A stretch of 59,021 nucleotides of DNA, taken from CAZLRH01 sp964562015 (GTDB lineage: Bacteria; Verrucomicrobiota; Verrucomicrobiia; Opitutales; JABDGR01). Location of the stretch: contig CAZLRH010000024.1 of the NCBI GenBank assembly GCA_964562015.1, positions 1 to 59,021 of the forward strand, given 5' to 3'. Each line of letters opens with the position of its first letter. The first letter of the stretch is position 1. Shown one piece after another: positions 42,577 through 51,721 of this stretch. The notes beneath the pieces were generated by a model. The model saw only the letters and a list, made by a program, of their open reading frames with translations, made no database searches and was not told the DNA's origin. Both the position numbers and the translations under genes were made by a program.

Positions 42577-42827
42577 AGCTTGCGCCGCCGGGGCAACTCC
42601 CGCCGGCGCGGCGGCAGATCGTCCATGGAAACGGGGCAGTCTTTGAGCACTTGCAGCCAATCCGGCTTGACCGCGATACGCCGAAAAATGAAGGCGTCTT
42701 CCTCGGCGTCAAAATCCACTTCAAAATGCTCTCCCGGCCGGGTTACCGCCAAGGCCATGGGCACCGTCAAACGGCGCTTGTCATCGATGGTCACCACCAT
42801 GGTGGGACTATCCCACCACGCGGACAT
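42573..42827 (-). CDS. AbrB/VapB-like antitoxin
   Basis: The 84-residue product (ATG 42827 with 'ggag' 8 bases ahead) contains 'MVVTIDDKRRLTVPMALAVTRPGEHFEVDFD', the swapped-hairpin AbrB-type DNA-binding start, and a basic C-terminus ('RRRELPRRRKL') that should bind the PIN toxin. An alternative start at 42800 gives 75 residues. It lies 5 bases after the murJ stop and is coupled to vapC by ATGA. Confidence 0.82.
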   Translation of the reverse strand: MSAWWDSPTMVVTIDDKRRLTVPMALAVTRPGEHFEVDFDAEEDAFIFRRIAVKPDWLQVLKDCPVSMDDLPPRRRELPRRRKL

Positions 42828-42831
42828 TTTG

Positions 42832-44397
42832 TCAACTCCGCTCGCCGCGGCGGAAAACTTCGCCGACCATTTCCTGCAGTTCCGGCCAGTCCTCAAATTT
42901 GCCCAGGCGCAGAAGGAGGAAATAAATCAACACCGCGACCGGGATGAGCAGCGCCACGGCCAGGTAGGAAGCGAGCTTGGTGACATCGCCCAGCGCGACT
43001 GTCAGGCCCCACCAACCGGCGGCAGTCACGAGGCCCATACCCACCCCGCCCATGGCAATCACGCCCAGCGCGCGCCCCACCTCCGGCCGGGCCAGCGGCG
43101 TGTCTTTGTGGAGCAGCAGGCGCTGCAAGGCCAGACTTTGAAAAATCGAGGAGACCAGATTCGCCAGCGCGAGACCCGGCGTGCCGAGCGGGCGCATTAA
43201 CGCAATCGTCAGCGCCAGATTCACAATAAAAGTCCAGACGGCGACACGGACGGGCGTGCGCGTGTCTTTCATCGAGTGAAAACCACGGGTGGCCAGAGTC
43301 GCGAGGGAGAAAAACGGAATGCCCAGCGCGCCGAGCGCAATCACGGGCGTGGTTTCCCGCACCGCGGCGGCGTCGAATTTGCCGCCTTCAAACAGCACGC
43401 GCACCACCGGTTCGCGCAGGATGACGAGCCCGAGGGCAGCCGGCACCGTGATGGCAAAAATCAACCGCAGGCCCTGGGCATAAGATTGCGCCATGCCTTC
43501 GCGGTCGCCCTGCGCGGCCAAGAGCGCAATTTTCGGAAACAACACGGTGGCAAAGGCGATGGTGAACATGCCCAGCGGCAGTTCCATCAAGCGCGAGGAG
43601 GCATAGAGCACGGTGCGCGCGGATTCATTCAAGCTCAGGGCGAAACAGCCCGAGACGAGCACATTGATTTGGGTGATGGAGGCGCCGAAGACGCCGGGCG
43701 CGAGCAGGCCCAGCATTTGCCCCAGCCGCGGCGACCACGACCAGTCCCAGTGCGGCCGCCAACCCTCGCCATAGAGTTGCCGGGCCGGCAGCCCGACTTG
43801 CAACAGGCCGCCCACGAGCACACCCGCGCACTGCCAATACATCTGCTCCATTTCCGTGCGCCCGAAATACCAGCCAAACAGCCCTAGCGAAAAAATCATC
43901 GAAAGATTCAGCCACACCTGCGAGAGGGCCGACACCGTGTAGTGTCCCAGCACATTCAACGCCGCCAGCAACGCCGCCGCGAGGCACACCAGCAGCACAT
44001 AGGGCATCAAAATAACTCCAAATTCAAAGCCCAGCCGCCATTGGTCCTCGAGGCCGGAAATTTTTTCCGCCCCCGCAAGGGCCGCCATGCTTACGATCAC
44101 GACACCGACGAGCACCACGAAAAGCCGCGACAAAACCTGATTTAGAAATTTAAACGCCTCGGGCCGTCCGCCACGCTCCAGCGCCTCGCTCAAGATGGGA
44201 ATGAACGAGGACGTGAGCGCGCCTTCGCCCAGCAACCGGCGAAACAAATTTGGCAGACCCCAGGCGAAGACGAAGGCCGAGTTGATCGCCTGCACGCCGA
44301 AAAACGCGTACGAAAGCTTGTCGCGCAGCAGCCCGAGCACGCGCGAGCCGAATGTCGAGGCGGAGACGACCAGAATGTTTTGCAGGTGCTTGGGCAT
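42832..44397 (-). CDS. murJ: Lipid II flippase MurJ (MviN)
   Basis: MurJ moves lipid II across the inner membrane for peptidoglycan synthesis. The 521-residue product has about fourteen hydrophobic helices and the family landmarks 'VSASTFGSRVLGLLRDKLSYAFFG' at the N-terminus, 'F-x-W-G-L-P-N-L-F-R-R-L-L-G-E-G-A-L-T-S-S-F-I-P' and 'ATRGFHSMKDTRTPVRVA' near the C-terminal half. Its Arg residues (substrate cavity) are in place. A VapBC pair follows closely. Confidence 0.94.
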   Translation of the reverse strand: MPKHLQNILVVSASTFGSRVLGLLRDKLSYAFFGVQAINSAFVFAWGLPNLFRRLLGEGALTSSFIPILSEALERGGRPEAFKFLNQVLSRLFVVLVGVVIVSMAALAGAEKISGLEDQWRLGFEFGVILMPYVLLVCLAAALLAALNVLGHYTVSALSQVWLNLSMIFSLGLFGWYFGRTEMEQMYWQCAGVLVGGLLQVGLPARQLYGEGWRPHWDWSWSPRLGQMLGLLAPGVFGASITQINVLVSGCFALSLNESARTVLYASSRLMELPLGMFTIAFATVLFPKIALLAAQGDREGMAQSYAQGLRLIFAITVPAALGLVILREPVVRVLFEGGKFDAAAVRETTPVIALGALGIPFFSLATLATRGFHSMKDTRTPVRVAVWTFIVNLALTIALMRPLGTPGLALANLVSSIFQSLALQRLLLHKDTPLARPEVGRALGVIAMGGVGMGLVTAAGWWGLTVALGDVTKLASYLAVALLIPVAVLIYFLLLRLGKFEDWPELQEMVGEVFRRGERS

Positions 44398-44551
44398 GGA
44401 TGCCGCGGTCTGGCCTGGGGTATGCTACCAAAGCAGGCGGCCGGCAACGCCGCAAGGCGTGGACGGCGAAACCAGGCGTCGGCCGGCCGAGGGCAAGAAA
44501 TGCCCTTGCCCGTGGTGCGGGGTCTTCGTTATCGTACACGTTTTCGTCATT

Positions 44552-45601
44552 ATGGACCTGATTGAAACACTCGCCGAGCGTTTGACCCGGCATCCGAAAC
44601 GCGTGGTTTTCCCGGAAGGAGCCGACCCGCGCATCTTGCAGGCGGCCCGCCAGTTTGCCACGCGCCGGCTGGGCGTGCCCATCCTGCTGGGTGACCGCAT
44701 CCGCATCAAGGAAAATGCCGCCCGTCTCGATTTGCGGCTGGACGGCGTGCGCATCATCGAGCCGGCACGGTCGGATGAATTCGATGAATTTTGCAAAAAA
44801 TTCCAGGGCCTGCGCCGCTTCAAGGGCCTCAACGAGCTCGAAGTGCGCGACTACGTGGCCAACAATAATTATTTCGCCGCCATGCTGCTCGCCACCAGCG
44901 GCGCGGATGCCGTGGTGGCCGGCGCCACCAGCACCGCGGCCAGTGGCCTGCGCCCGCTCTTTCAAGTGCTGACCTTGCAGGAAAATGTCGGCACTGCCTC
45001 GTCGATGATCATCGTCGAGACGAGCCAGAAGCACCTCGGCATCAACGGCCACCTCTTTCTCGCGGACTGCGGCGTGCTGCCCAATCCCACGGAACACCAG
45101 TTGGCCGATATCGCCGTGACCACTGCGGCACTGGCGCACCATTTGACCGACCAGACCCCGCGTGTGGCGATGCTTGCCTACACGACCAAGACCGCGTCGA
45201 CGAAAAATCCCGTGATTGTGAAAGTCAAGGCGGCGACGGAATTGGCCGTGCAAAAGGCCCGCGCTTGGGGTTTGCCCGCGGAAATCGACGGCGAATTGCA
45301 GCTCGACGCCGCGCTCGACCCGGCCACGGCCCAGCAAAAAGGCGTCGGCGGCCCGGTCGCCGGGCGCGCCAATGTCCTCGTGTTTCCGGATTTGAACAGC
45401 GGCAACATCACGCTCAAGGCGTTGCAAATTGTGACCGGCGCGCGGACCTACGGGCAAGTCATCACCGGCTTGTCCCGCCCGGCCGCGGAAATCAGCCGCA
45501 GCGCGAGCGCCCACGATATATTCGGCACCGCGGTGCTGGTGGCCGCCCAGGCGGTGGATCGCCGCTTCCTCTACGCCATCGAGCCGAAAAAAGAAGGATG
45601 A
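44552..45601 (+). CDS. pta: Phosphate acetyltransferase, catalytic part
   Basis: Pta interconverts acetyl-CoA and acetyl phosphate. The 349-residue product covers just the catalytic PTA_PTB domain: 'RVVFPEGADPRILQAARQFA', 'NNNYFAAMLLATSGADAVVAGATSTAASGLRP', 'G-V-G-G-P-V-A-G-R-A-N-V-L-V-F-P-D-L-N-S-G-N-I-T'. The N-terminal P-loop/DRTGG regulatory domain of long Pta is missing here and is encoded separately by the next gene. ATG 44552 is used; a frame extending to 44195 overlaps murJ. Confidence 0.93.
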   Translation: MDLIETLAERLTRHPKRVVFPEGADPRILQAARQFATRRLGVPILLGDRIRIKENAARLDLRLDGVRIIEPARSDEFDEFCKKFQGLRRFKGLNELEVRDYVANNNYFAAMLLATSGADAVVAGATSTAASGLRPLFQVLTLQENVGTASSMIIVETSQKHLGINGHLFLADCGVLPNPTEHQLADIAVTTAALAHHLTDQTPRVAMLAYTTKTASTKNPVIVKVKAATELAVQKARAWGLPAEIDGELQLDAALDPATAQQKGVGGPVAGRANVLVFPDLNSGNITLKALQIVTGARTYGQVITGLSRPAAEISRSASAHDIFGTAVLVAAQAVDRRFLYAIEPKKEG

Positions 45602-45794
45602 GGGCCAAGGGATGAAGGATGAAAAAGTTCGCCACACTAGCCGCGAAGCCAGAAACCAGAAGGCTACTCGTTTTCCCTAAACTTCGCCGATGCCCACTCT
45701 GAGAGTGGACGATCTTTCGTGGTCCGAACTTTGCTTTCTTTATTTTAACTTCTTCCTTTCATCCGGCCTCCGTCCGCCTTCCTCCTTTTCTCCC

Positions 45795-47030
45795 ATGTCC
45801 GAAGACCTCAGTTTGCCGCTGCTCGCGCAGTCCACGTTCGCCGAAGACGGCGACACGGAATTGCTGGTCGCGCCGCGCAACGTCACCACAAAGCGCATCT
45901 TCGTGGCGGCCACGCGCATGAATGAGGGCAAGACGACCGTGTGTCTCGGGCTCTTCGCGGCGTTGCGCTCAATCTCGCCCAGCGTCGGTTACATCAAGCC
46001 CATCGGCCAGCGGTTCGTGGAAGTCCAAGGCTCGAAAATTGATGAAGACTCGCTGCTGCTGGACAGCATTTTTAACGTCGAAGTCCCCATCGAGGCCATG
46101 AGCCCGGTGGCGGTGGACTCTTCGTTCACCCGCCGCTATTTGCTGAATCCGGAAACCAATCTGCCGCTGCTGGCCGACCGCATGTGCCGGGCCTTTGACC
46201 GCGCCTCTTACCAAAAAGATTTCATCATCATCGAGGGCAGCGGCCACGCGGGCGTCGGCTCGACGTTCGACATGTCGAACGCCCACGCCGCGAAGTTGCT
46301 CAATGCGAAAGTAATCATCGTTTCCGAAGGCGGCATCGGCCGGCCCGTGGATGAAATCGCGTTGAACAAGGCGCTGTTCGACAAGGTGGGCGTCGAGGTC
46401 ATCGGCGCGATTTTGAACAAGTGCATGCCGGATAAATTGGCGATTCTGCACGAGCACACGGGCAAGGCCCTCGCCCGCCTCGGCGTGCCGTTGCTCGGCA
46501 CGATTCCGCTGCAAAAGCCGCTGACCGCGCCCAACCTTTCCCAAGTGGTGGATGAAATCAACGGTCGCTGGCTCAATGGCCGCGCCCACGGCATGAATGA
46601 GCGCGTGTCGCGCATTGTCATCGGCGCAATGACCGCCAAGGGCGTGATGGATTATCTCCAGCCCGGCACCCTCATCCTCACGCCCGGCGACCGCGACGAC
46701 ATCCTCCTCGCGGCCATCGCGCAGGCGGGCCTCACCGGAAAAAAAGTCGTTTCCGGCATCGTGCTCACGCGCAACATCATGCCGCACCACAAACTTTTGG
46801 AACTGCTCCATCAAACCAACATCCCGGTAGTCATCACGGACGATGAAAGCTACGCCGTCGCTTCGGAAATCTCGAACATGACCATCAAGACCCAGCCGCA
46901 GGACTCCGACAAAATCCCCATCATCAAACGGCTGATCCTGGACAACGTGGACTTGAAAAAAATCCTGGCAGCGTTCGAGGTTTCAAGCGTGCCCACCGCG
47001 CCGAATAAAGTTAAGCCTAGCCTTAGTTGA
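45795..47030 (+). CDS. BioD-like P-loop / DRTGG-domain protein (Pta N-terminal homologue)
   Basis: The 411-residue product has a P-loop with the BioD-like form 'FVAATRMNEGKTTVCLGLF' (about 37-55), 'FIIIEGSGHAGVGSTFDMSNA', and a second domain with 'VSRIVIGAMTAKGVMDYLQPGTLILTPGDRDDI' that corresponds to DRTGG. This is the arrangement of the N-terminal half of long phosphotransacetylases, where it regulates activity. Its place right after the short pta suggests a split enzyme with the regulator in trans. ATG 45795 is chosen; the in-frame extension to 45690 is not conserved-looking. Confidence 0.85.
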   Translation: MSEDLSLPLLAQSTFAEDGDTELLVAPRNVTTKRIFVAATRMNEGKTTVCLGLFAALRSISPSVGYIKPIGQRFVEVQGSKIDEDSLLLDSIFNVEVPIEAMSPVAVDSSFTRRYLLNPETNLPLLADRMCRAFDRASYQKDFIIIEGSGHAGVGSTFDMSNAHAAKLLNAKVIIVSEGGIGRPVDEIALNKALFDKVGVEVIGAILNKCMPDKLAILHEHTGKALARLGVPLLGTIPLQKPLTAPNLSQVVDEINGRWLNGRAHGMNERVSRIVIGAMTAKGVMDYLQPGTLILTPGDRDDILLAAIAQAGLTGKKVVSGIVLTRNIMPHHKLLELLHQTNIPVVITDDESYAVASEISNMTIKTQPQDSDKIPIIKRLILDNVDLKKILAAFEVSSVPTAPNKVKPSLS

Positions 47031-47131
47031 TGCGGAGCTGTTCTCCTGCACGCTAAAATCGGACGCCGCAAAGAGCATTGCATCCACCTCGCTGAAGTCT
47101 CAGCGTGGCTGGGTCGGATCGACCCATTGCC

Positions 47132-48079
47132 ATGCAGACGGCGTCAACCCTGTGCAGGCGTTTTCTTTGGTTGGGGCTGGGCATTCTCGTGATGGGTGCC
47201 TGTTGGGCGCAGTTTGGCCAGGGTTTTGGGCGCGGCCAGGGCGGAGGCAACGAGGGCCAGCTGGTGCGCACCGAAGGCGGCGATCTCGTGGACGAAAACA
47301 CCGTTCGCACCGCCCGCGAAACCGCCGGCCACAGTGTGGACCTGCCGGAATGGACCAACCCCGACGCCTTCAAGGACGACACCTTCACTTTCGCCCGCAT
47401 TATTTTTCACTCGCTCCCGGGCCGGCCCTCCTGGGCCGGTTGGGTCAATGACTACCCTGACGCGGATTTGAACCTTTCGTACCGGCTGCATCAACTCACC
47501 TCGCTCCACATCGATCCCGATGGCCGGGTGCTCAAGCTGACGGATCCGGCCTTGCCGAACTATCCGCTAATTTGGATGTCGAAACCCGGCGGCCTGCAAT
47601 TCCGCGACGAGGAAATCGCCCCTCTGCGCAAGTATCTGCAAAATGGCGGCGTCTTGCTGGTCGATGATTTTTGGGGCGACCGGGAGTGGGAAAATTTTGC
47701 GTCCCAAATCCAACGGGTGCTGCCGGCAGGCCATTGGAAGGACCTCGCCATGGACCATCCGATTTTTCACTGCGTCTTCAACCTCAAGGGCCCGATGAAC
47801 CAGTTGCAGGTGCCCTCCATTCATTTGTGGGAGCGCGGTTACGATCCCGCCAATCCGCGCTCCGCGGCCTCGGCCTACCGCGGCCCCGGCTCCGACGAGA
47901 TGCATGTGCGCGCCTGGCTCGACGCGAAGCAGCGCATCATGGTCCTGGCGCTGTTCAACACCGACAACGGCGACGGCTTCGAACGCGAGGGGGAGAACCA
48001 GACTTACTTTGCGGAATTCTCCGAGCCCCGCGCCTACCCGCTCATCATCAATATCATTTATTATTTGATGACCAACTAG
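47132..48079 (+). CDS. DUF4159 secreted protein
   Basis: The 315-residue product has a signal peptide (about 1-25, then a Gly/Gln-rich stretch) and a DUF4159 domain: 'YPLIWMSKPGGLQFRDEEIAPLRKYLQNGGVLLVDDFWG', 'HPIFHCVF', 'PLIINIIYYLMTN'. The fold is glutamine-amidotransferase-like, common in gene clusters with MoxR ATPases and VWA proteins, though none are next to it here. Function is unknown. ATG 47132 gives the signal peptide directly; GTG 47105 is an alternative. Confidence 0.85.
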   Translation: MQTASTLCRRFLWLGLGILVMGACWAQFGQGFGRGQGGGNEGQLVRTEGGDLVDENTVRTARETAGHSVDLPEWTNPDAFKDDTFTFARIIFHSLPGRPSWAGWVNDYPDADLNLSYRLHQLTSLHIDPDGRVLKLTDPALPNYPLIWMSKPGGLQFRDEEIAPLRKYLQNGGVLLVDDFWGDREWENFASQIQRVLPAGHWKDLAMDHPIFHCVFNLKGPMNQLQVPSIHLWERGYDPANPRSAASAYRGPGSDEMHVRAWLDAKQRIMVLALFNTDNGDGFEREGENQTYFAEFSEPRAYPLIINIIYYLMTN

Positions 48080-48127
48080 AACCTTTTAGATTTAAGCGTA
48101 TCCTGGAGTGAAGCTGGCCGACTTGGT

Positions 48128-48193
48128 GGTAGGGACGCCTCTCCGAGGCGTCCGACATTAGGGGAGCGGACGGCTCGGAGAACTGTCCCTACC
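48128..48193. repeat. 66-base imperfect palindrome (REP-like)
   Basis: Left arm 'ggtagggacgcctctccgag' (48128-48147) pairs with the right arm at 48173-48193 at 17 of 20 positions, with about 25 bases between, the left of which holds a second small palindrome 'cgcctctccgaggcg'. It lies in the convergent gap between DUF4159 and the gene at 48255-49265. It may act as a bidirectional terminator or be one of many dispersed intergenic palindromes. Confidence 0.6.
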
Positions 48194-48254
48194 TCGGGCC
48201 AAGCCTTGGACCGGGCCACAGCTCTTTTGAAAATGCCCAAAAGGCCGCACCTGC

Positions 48255-49265
48255 CTAGAAGCTCACGAAAATTTGCAGGCCGAAATAGAGCGCCGTGTTG
48301 ACGATCATCGCCGCCAGGGTGATGCCGGCCGCCGTGTGAAACTGTTTCACCTCGGTGAATTTCTGGATCAACACCAGCATCAGCACGCCGGCCAGAATCT
48401 GGTCCGCCTGGAGCATGTGCGCCAGCGCGAAAAATTCATTGCCGGCCAGCAAGGTGTTCAGCGTCTGGTAAAAAAGCGCCGTCAACACGGACACCATAAA
48501 AATGTCGCGCCAGATGATGGGAAAATCCTTTTTCATGAACGCGAGCTTGAGCACGCCCATCATGAATACGGTGCTGATGCCCCACCCGGCCGCGAAGCGA
48601 ATCAGGATTTGCGTCATTGAAGCCGGCGGTTCAGGCACGGCCGGCTTGCTCGGCATCGTGGGCAGTCCGCTGCTGTTCACCTCCATTTGCCCGCCCGTCA
48701 ATTTTGCGATGGCGGCCTTTGCCTCGGGCGACGAGGTGGGATCGCCGGCCTCCTTGACGAGTTCGTCGTCCCCTACGCCGGCTCCAGTGTCGGCGGCGGT
48801 GACCTTGCCGGAAGCGGCGGGAGCGGGCACATTCGCAACGGCGGGCTTAGGTGCGGTTGACGCCGCGGGGGCGGCCACGGGAGCAGCGGGCGGAGGGGTG
48901 GCTGGCGCCGCGGAAACAGGAGTGACGACCGGCGTAGACGCAACCGCTGGGGTTGTCGCCACGGAGGTGGCCGGTGCTGTTCCCCCACCCGGCTTCAGTG
49001 CATCGGGAATATGTCCGCTAATGTTGGAAACCTTGCCGCCCTGCAACTCGATCATCACGCCACCGTCATAAGTCATCATCTCCCGCGCGCCCACCTGCAC
49101 GGTGGATTTCGGCGGACCCAACGCCGCGACCACGTCGGCCCGCGTGAGATTGTCGCGCCAGGGATTCGCCGCGGCCCACAAATTTGCCGCGAACAAAGAA
49201 ACCAGCAAAACCACGGCACTCCCACGGCAAAACCGCCGAATCTGCGGCCCGCGTCCGAAATGCAT
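48255..49265 (-). CDS. Exported protein with SmpA-like N-part and C-terminal membrane domain
   Basis: The 336-residue product has a signal-anchor (about 12-32), a short domain 'NPWRDNLTRADVVAALGPPKSTVQVGAREMMTYDGG' (34-80) that looks like the SmpA/BamE-type 'x-x-T-x-x-x-V-x-x-x-L-G-x-P' motif, a Pro/Ala/Val-rich linker of about 100 residues, and four C-terminal membrane helices (about 230-330). I do not recognise the combination. ATG 49265 is preferred to 49298. Confidence 0.6.
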   Translation of the reverse strand: MHFGRGPQIRRFCRGSAVVLLVSLFAANLWAAANPWRDNLTRADVVAALGPPKSTVQVGAREMMTYDGGVMIELQGGKVSNISGHIPDALKPGGGTAPATSVATTPAVASTPVVTPVSAAPATPPPAAPVAAPAASTAPKPAVANVPAPAASGKVTAADTGAGVGDDELVKEAGDPTSSPEAKAAIAKLTGGQMEVNSSGLPTMPSKPAVPEPPASMTQILIRFAAGWGISTVFMMGVLKLAFMKKDFPIIWRDIFMVSVLTALFYQTLNTLLAGNEFFALAHMLQADQILAGVLMLVLIQKFTEVKQFHTAAGITLAAMIVNTALYFGLQIFVSF

Positions 49266-49465
49266 GGTGTTAAGCGTTTCCACTTTCCACCACGGCAATG
49301 GCCCAGCGTCGACTTGTCAAGGTCGCTTGCGCGCGAATGGGGCCCAATTACTCCCAGCCAAACAGAGGCTTTTTCCTGAGCGAGTTTGCGTCGCCGCAGA
49401 ATCCGCCAATTCCGATTGTCAAATTCTGAATGGAATTCTAGCCTCGCCCCTCATCTCGCGAAGCC

Positions 49466-49705
49466 ATGCTCGCCTACCTTTTCCCCGAGGCTAAAATCAC
49501 GGTTTCCCGCACCGGCGCGGTGGAGGTAACTGGAGTATTGGTTCCTTATCAGGGACGCATTACGGCGTTTGTCCGGGATCTCGGCTTGATGAACGCAACC
49601 ATCCGCTACCGCGCCAAACGGTTCTATTTCCCCGGCGTCCTCGACGAAAAAGTACAACAACGTCTGCGCAATTTCTTCGCGGCGGAATGCCCGCTAACCC
49701 GGTGA
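49466..49705 (+). CDS. Small conserved-looking hypothetical protein
   Basis: The 79-residue product has no signal or membrane segment. The pattern 'ATIRYRAKRFYFPGVLDEKVQQRLRNFF' suggests a small alpha/beta domain; DUF3634-like proteins have a similar 'I-R-x-R-x-G-R-x-x-F-x-G-x-x-P' end, but I cannot confirm this. It ends 7 bases before the convergent DUF1801 gene. Codon use matches its neighbours, which favours a real gene. Confidence 0.5.
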   Translation: MLAYLFPEAKITVSRTGAVEVTGVLVPYQGRITAFVRDLGLMNATIRYRAKRFYFPGVLDEKVQQRLRNFFAAECPLTR

Positions 49706-49712
49706 CCCACCT

Positions 49713-50165
49713 CTAAGCCGGCCTGCGCGGGCGCTGCTTCGCGGAAATGGATTTGATGATGAGTTTGCCTTGAGGGGACGATGCGAACGGGATTTTCGCG
49801 AGGTGGATGGCCTGCTTCATCAGCGCTTTCACCGCGGGCCGATCGAGGGCCGCCGCACTTTCCAGACGAATGTTTCGCACCCTTTTACCCGTGCCGCGCA
49901 AAAGCTTTTGCGGGTCGGGAAGCTTGGGGCCCGCCTGGAGAAAGCACAAGGTCGCGCCCCGTGCAAAGAGCGCGAGGGAGAAGATGGCTTCCGACGGTCG
50001 TTCCGTGGGCCCAAAGCCGATGACGAGGAAATTGTAATTGTCATAAACCATCTGGACCGCCGCGGGATAGCGCTTTCGCAGCTTGGCCAAAATCGCCTCC
50101 GCCAGCGCCGCCACCTCCGGCGTGAATTTGGCGATAAACCCGGCCAACTGTGTTTCGGCATCCAT
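49713..50165 (-). CDS. DUF1801 (YdhG-like) domain protein
   Basis: The 150-residue product (ATG 50165) has the DUF1801 pattern 'LAGFIAKFTPEVAALAEAILAKLRKRYPAAVQMVYDNYNFLVIGFGPTER', then 'F-S-L-A-L-F-A-R-G-A-T-L-C-F-L-Q-A-G-P-K-L-P-D-P' and a basic C-terminus. Members are small cytoplasmic proteins, some called iron-chaperone-like; function is not established. A longer start at 50219 is possible. Confidence 0.75.
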   Translation of the reverse strand: MDAETQLAGFIAKFTPEVAALAEAILAKLRKRYPAAVQMVYDNYNFLVIGFGPTERPSEAIFSLALFARGATLCFLQAGPKLPDPQKLLRGTGKRVRNIRLESAAALDRPAVKALMKQAIHLAKIPFASSPQGKLIIKSISAKQRPRRPA

Positions 50166-50307
50166 GGGTTTTGTGAGCGACAAGGAGTAAAGCTCATACG
50201 TCGCTTCCCCTTCTTTCAAGAACCTTATGACGCGATTAACAACCCATCGACCTCAACGCTCCACGCTGGCTTTCGCAGACGAGACCCCCTAGTCTCCACG
50301 ATTCCTC

Positions 50308-51540
50308 ATGCCCGAAGCTCCCCGAGTGCTCATCGCCGGTGGCGGCGCAGCCGGCTTTTTTGCCGCGCTGGCCTGCGCGGAGGCGCGTCCGGACGCCGAC
50401 ATCCATATCTACGAGCGCGGGCCCGAGGTGTTGACGAAGGTGCGCATCTCCGGCGGCGGGCGCTGCAACGTCACCCACGCGTGTTTCGAGCCGGAGGAGT
50501 TGGTCAAAAACTACCCGCGCGGTGCGCGCGAATTGCTCGGGCCTTTTCACCGCTTTCAACCGCGCGACACGGTGGCGTGGTTCGAGGCTCACGGCGTGAA
50601 ATTGAAGACTGAAGAGGACGGGCGCATGTTTCCCGTGACGGATAATTCGCAGACGATTGTCGATTGCCTGATGGGTGAGGCCGCGCGTTTGGGAATCAAA
50701 GTTCGCACCGGTTGCGGCCTGACCGAAATTCGCAAAAAAGACGACGGCGGTTTTCGCGTGTGGCTCACGGAGGATGGCAATGTGGACTGCGACCGCCTGC
50801 TGCTCTGCACGGGGGGCACGCGCGGCTTGCGCGGACACGGACTCGCCGAAACCCTTGGCCACACGGTGGCGCCTCCGGTGCCGTCGCTGTTTACTTTTCA
50901 CGTCGAAGACGCCCGGTTGCGCGGCTTGGCCGGAATTTCGGTGCCCATGGCGCGAGTGCGCGTCGGCGGCACGCCCCTGGATGAAGTCGGTCCGCTGCTC
51001 ATCACGCATTGGGGGCTGAGCGGCCCGTGCATCTTGCGCACCTCCGCCTGGGGCGCGCGCTTGCTGGAGGAGCGCGGCTACAAATTCAATCTCCAGCTCC
51101 AATGGCTCGCCGACCACGACCACAAGCGGGTGGCCGCCGTTTTTCAGGAGGCGCGCATGCGTTTTGCGCGCAAACACGTCGCGTTGTGGTCGCCCCTCGG
51201 CCTGCCGCAGCGGTTATGGGAACGCCTCGTCGCTGCCGCGGACATTAACGCTGACATCACCTGGAACACATTGTCCAAACCGCAGGCGCTCGCGCTCGCG
51301 CGGGAATTGTGCGCCGGGGAATATCACGTTTCCGCCAAGAGCATGAACAAGGAGGAATTCGTGACGTGCGGTGGCGTGCACTTGAAGGAAATCGATTTTC
51401 GCACGATGGAAAGCCGCACCTGCCCCGGCCTGCATATCGCGGGCGAAGTGCTCGACCTCGATGCCATCACCGGCGGCTTCAACTTTCAGGCGGCGTGGAC
51501 GACCGGCTGGCTTGCGGGCCGCGCAATGGCGGGGGCGTAA
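50308..51540 (+). CDS. HI0933/YhiN-family flavoprotein
   Basis: The 410-residue product begins with the FAD dinucleotide motif 'VLIAGGGAAGFFAALACAEA' and the family signature 'KVRISGGGRCNVTHA'. It ends with 'TCPGLHIAGEVLDLDAITGGFNFQAAWTTGWLAGRA'. Such NAD(P)/FAD proteins (BaiN, YhiN) are widespread; most substrates are unknown. Length is usual for the family and ATG 50308 is clear. Confidence 0.92.
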   Translation: MPEAPRVLIAGGGAAGFFAALACAEARPDADIHIYERGPEVLTKVRISGGGRCNVTHACFEPEELVKNYPRGARELLGPFHRFQPRDTVAWFEAHGVKLKTEEDGRMFPVTDNSQTIVDCLMGEAARLGIKVRTGCGLTEIRKKDDGGFRVWLTEDGNVDCDRLLLCTGGTRGLRGHGLAETLGHTVAPPVPSLFTFHVEDARLRGLAGISVPMARVRVGGTPLDEVGPLLITHWGLSGPCILRTSAWGARLLEERGYKFNLQLQWLADHDHKRVAAVFQEARMRFARKHVALWSPLGLPQRLWERLVAAADINADITWNTLSKPQALALARELCAGEYHVSAKSMNKEEFVTCGGVHLKEIDFRTMESRTCPGLHIAGEVLDLDAITGGFNFQAAWTTGWLAGRAMAGA

Positions 51541-51721
51541 AATCCGGGAGACAACGTGGCGGGCTGTTATAATTGATAGTCAAAAACCGCTCTCCAGTTA
51601 CAAAGACAGTTGGAAAGCAACCTTCCCATCCCCGCGCTTCTCTGCCAACTTTGGGGTCCACCCTTCTCTTTCTCCCATGAGAAACGTCAACTCTCCCTAT
51701 TCCCTGCCGCAAGGCAACGCC

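Noticed and set aside
44150..45637. 495-residue minus-strand frame over pta
   Set aside because: His/Arg-rich antisense shadow; pta on the plus strand has complete family motifs.
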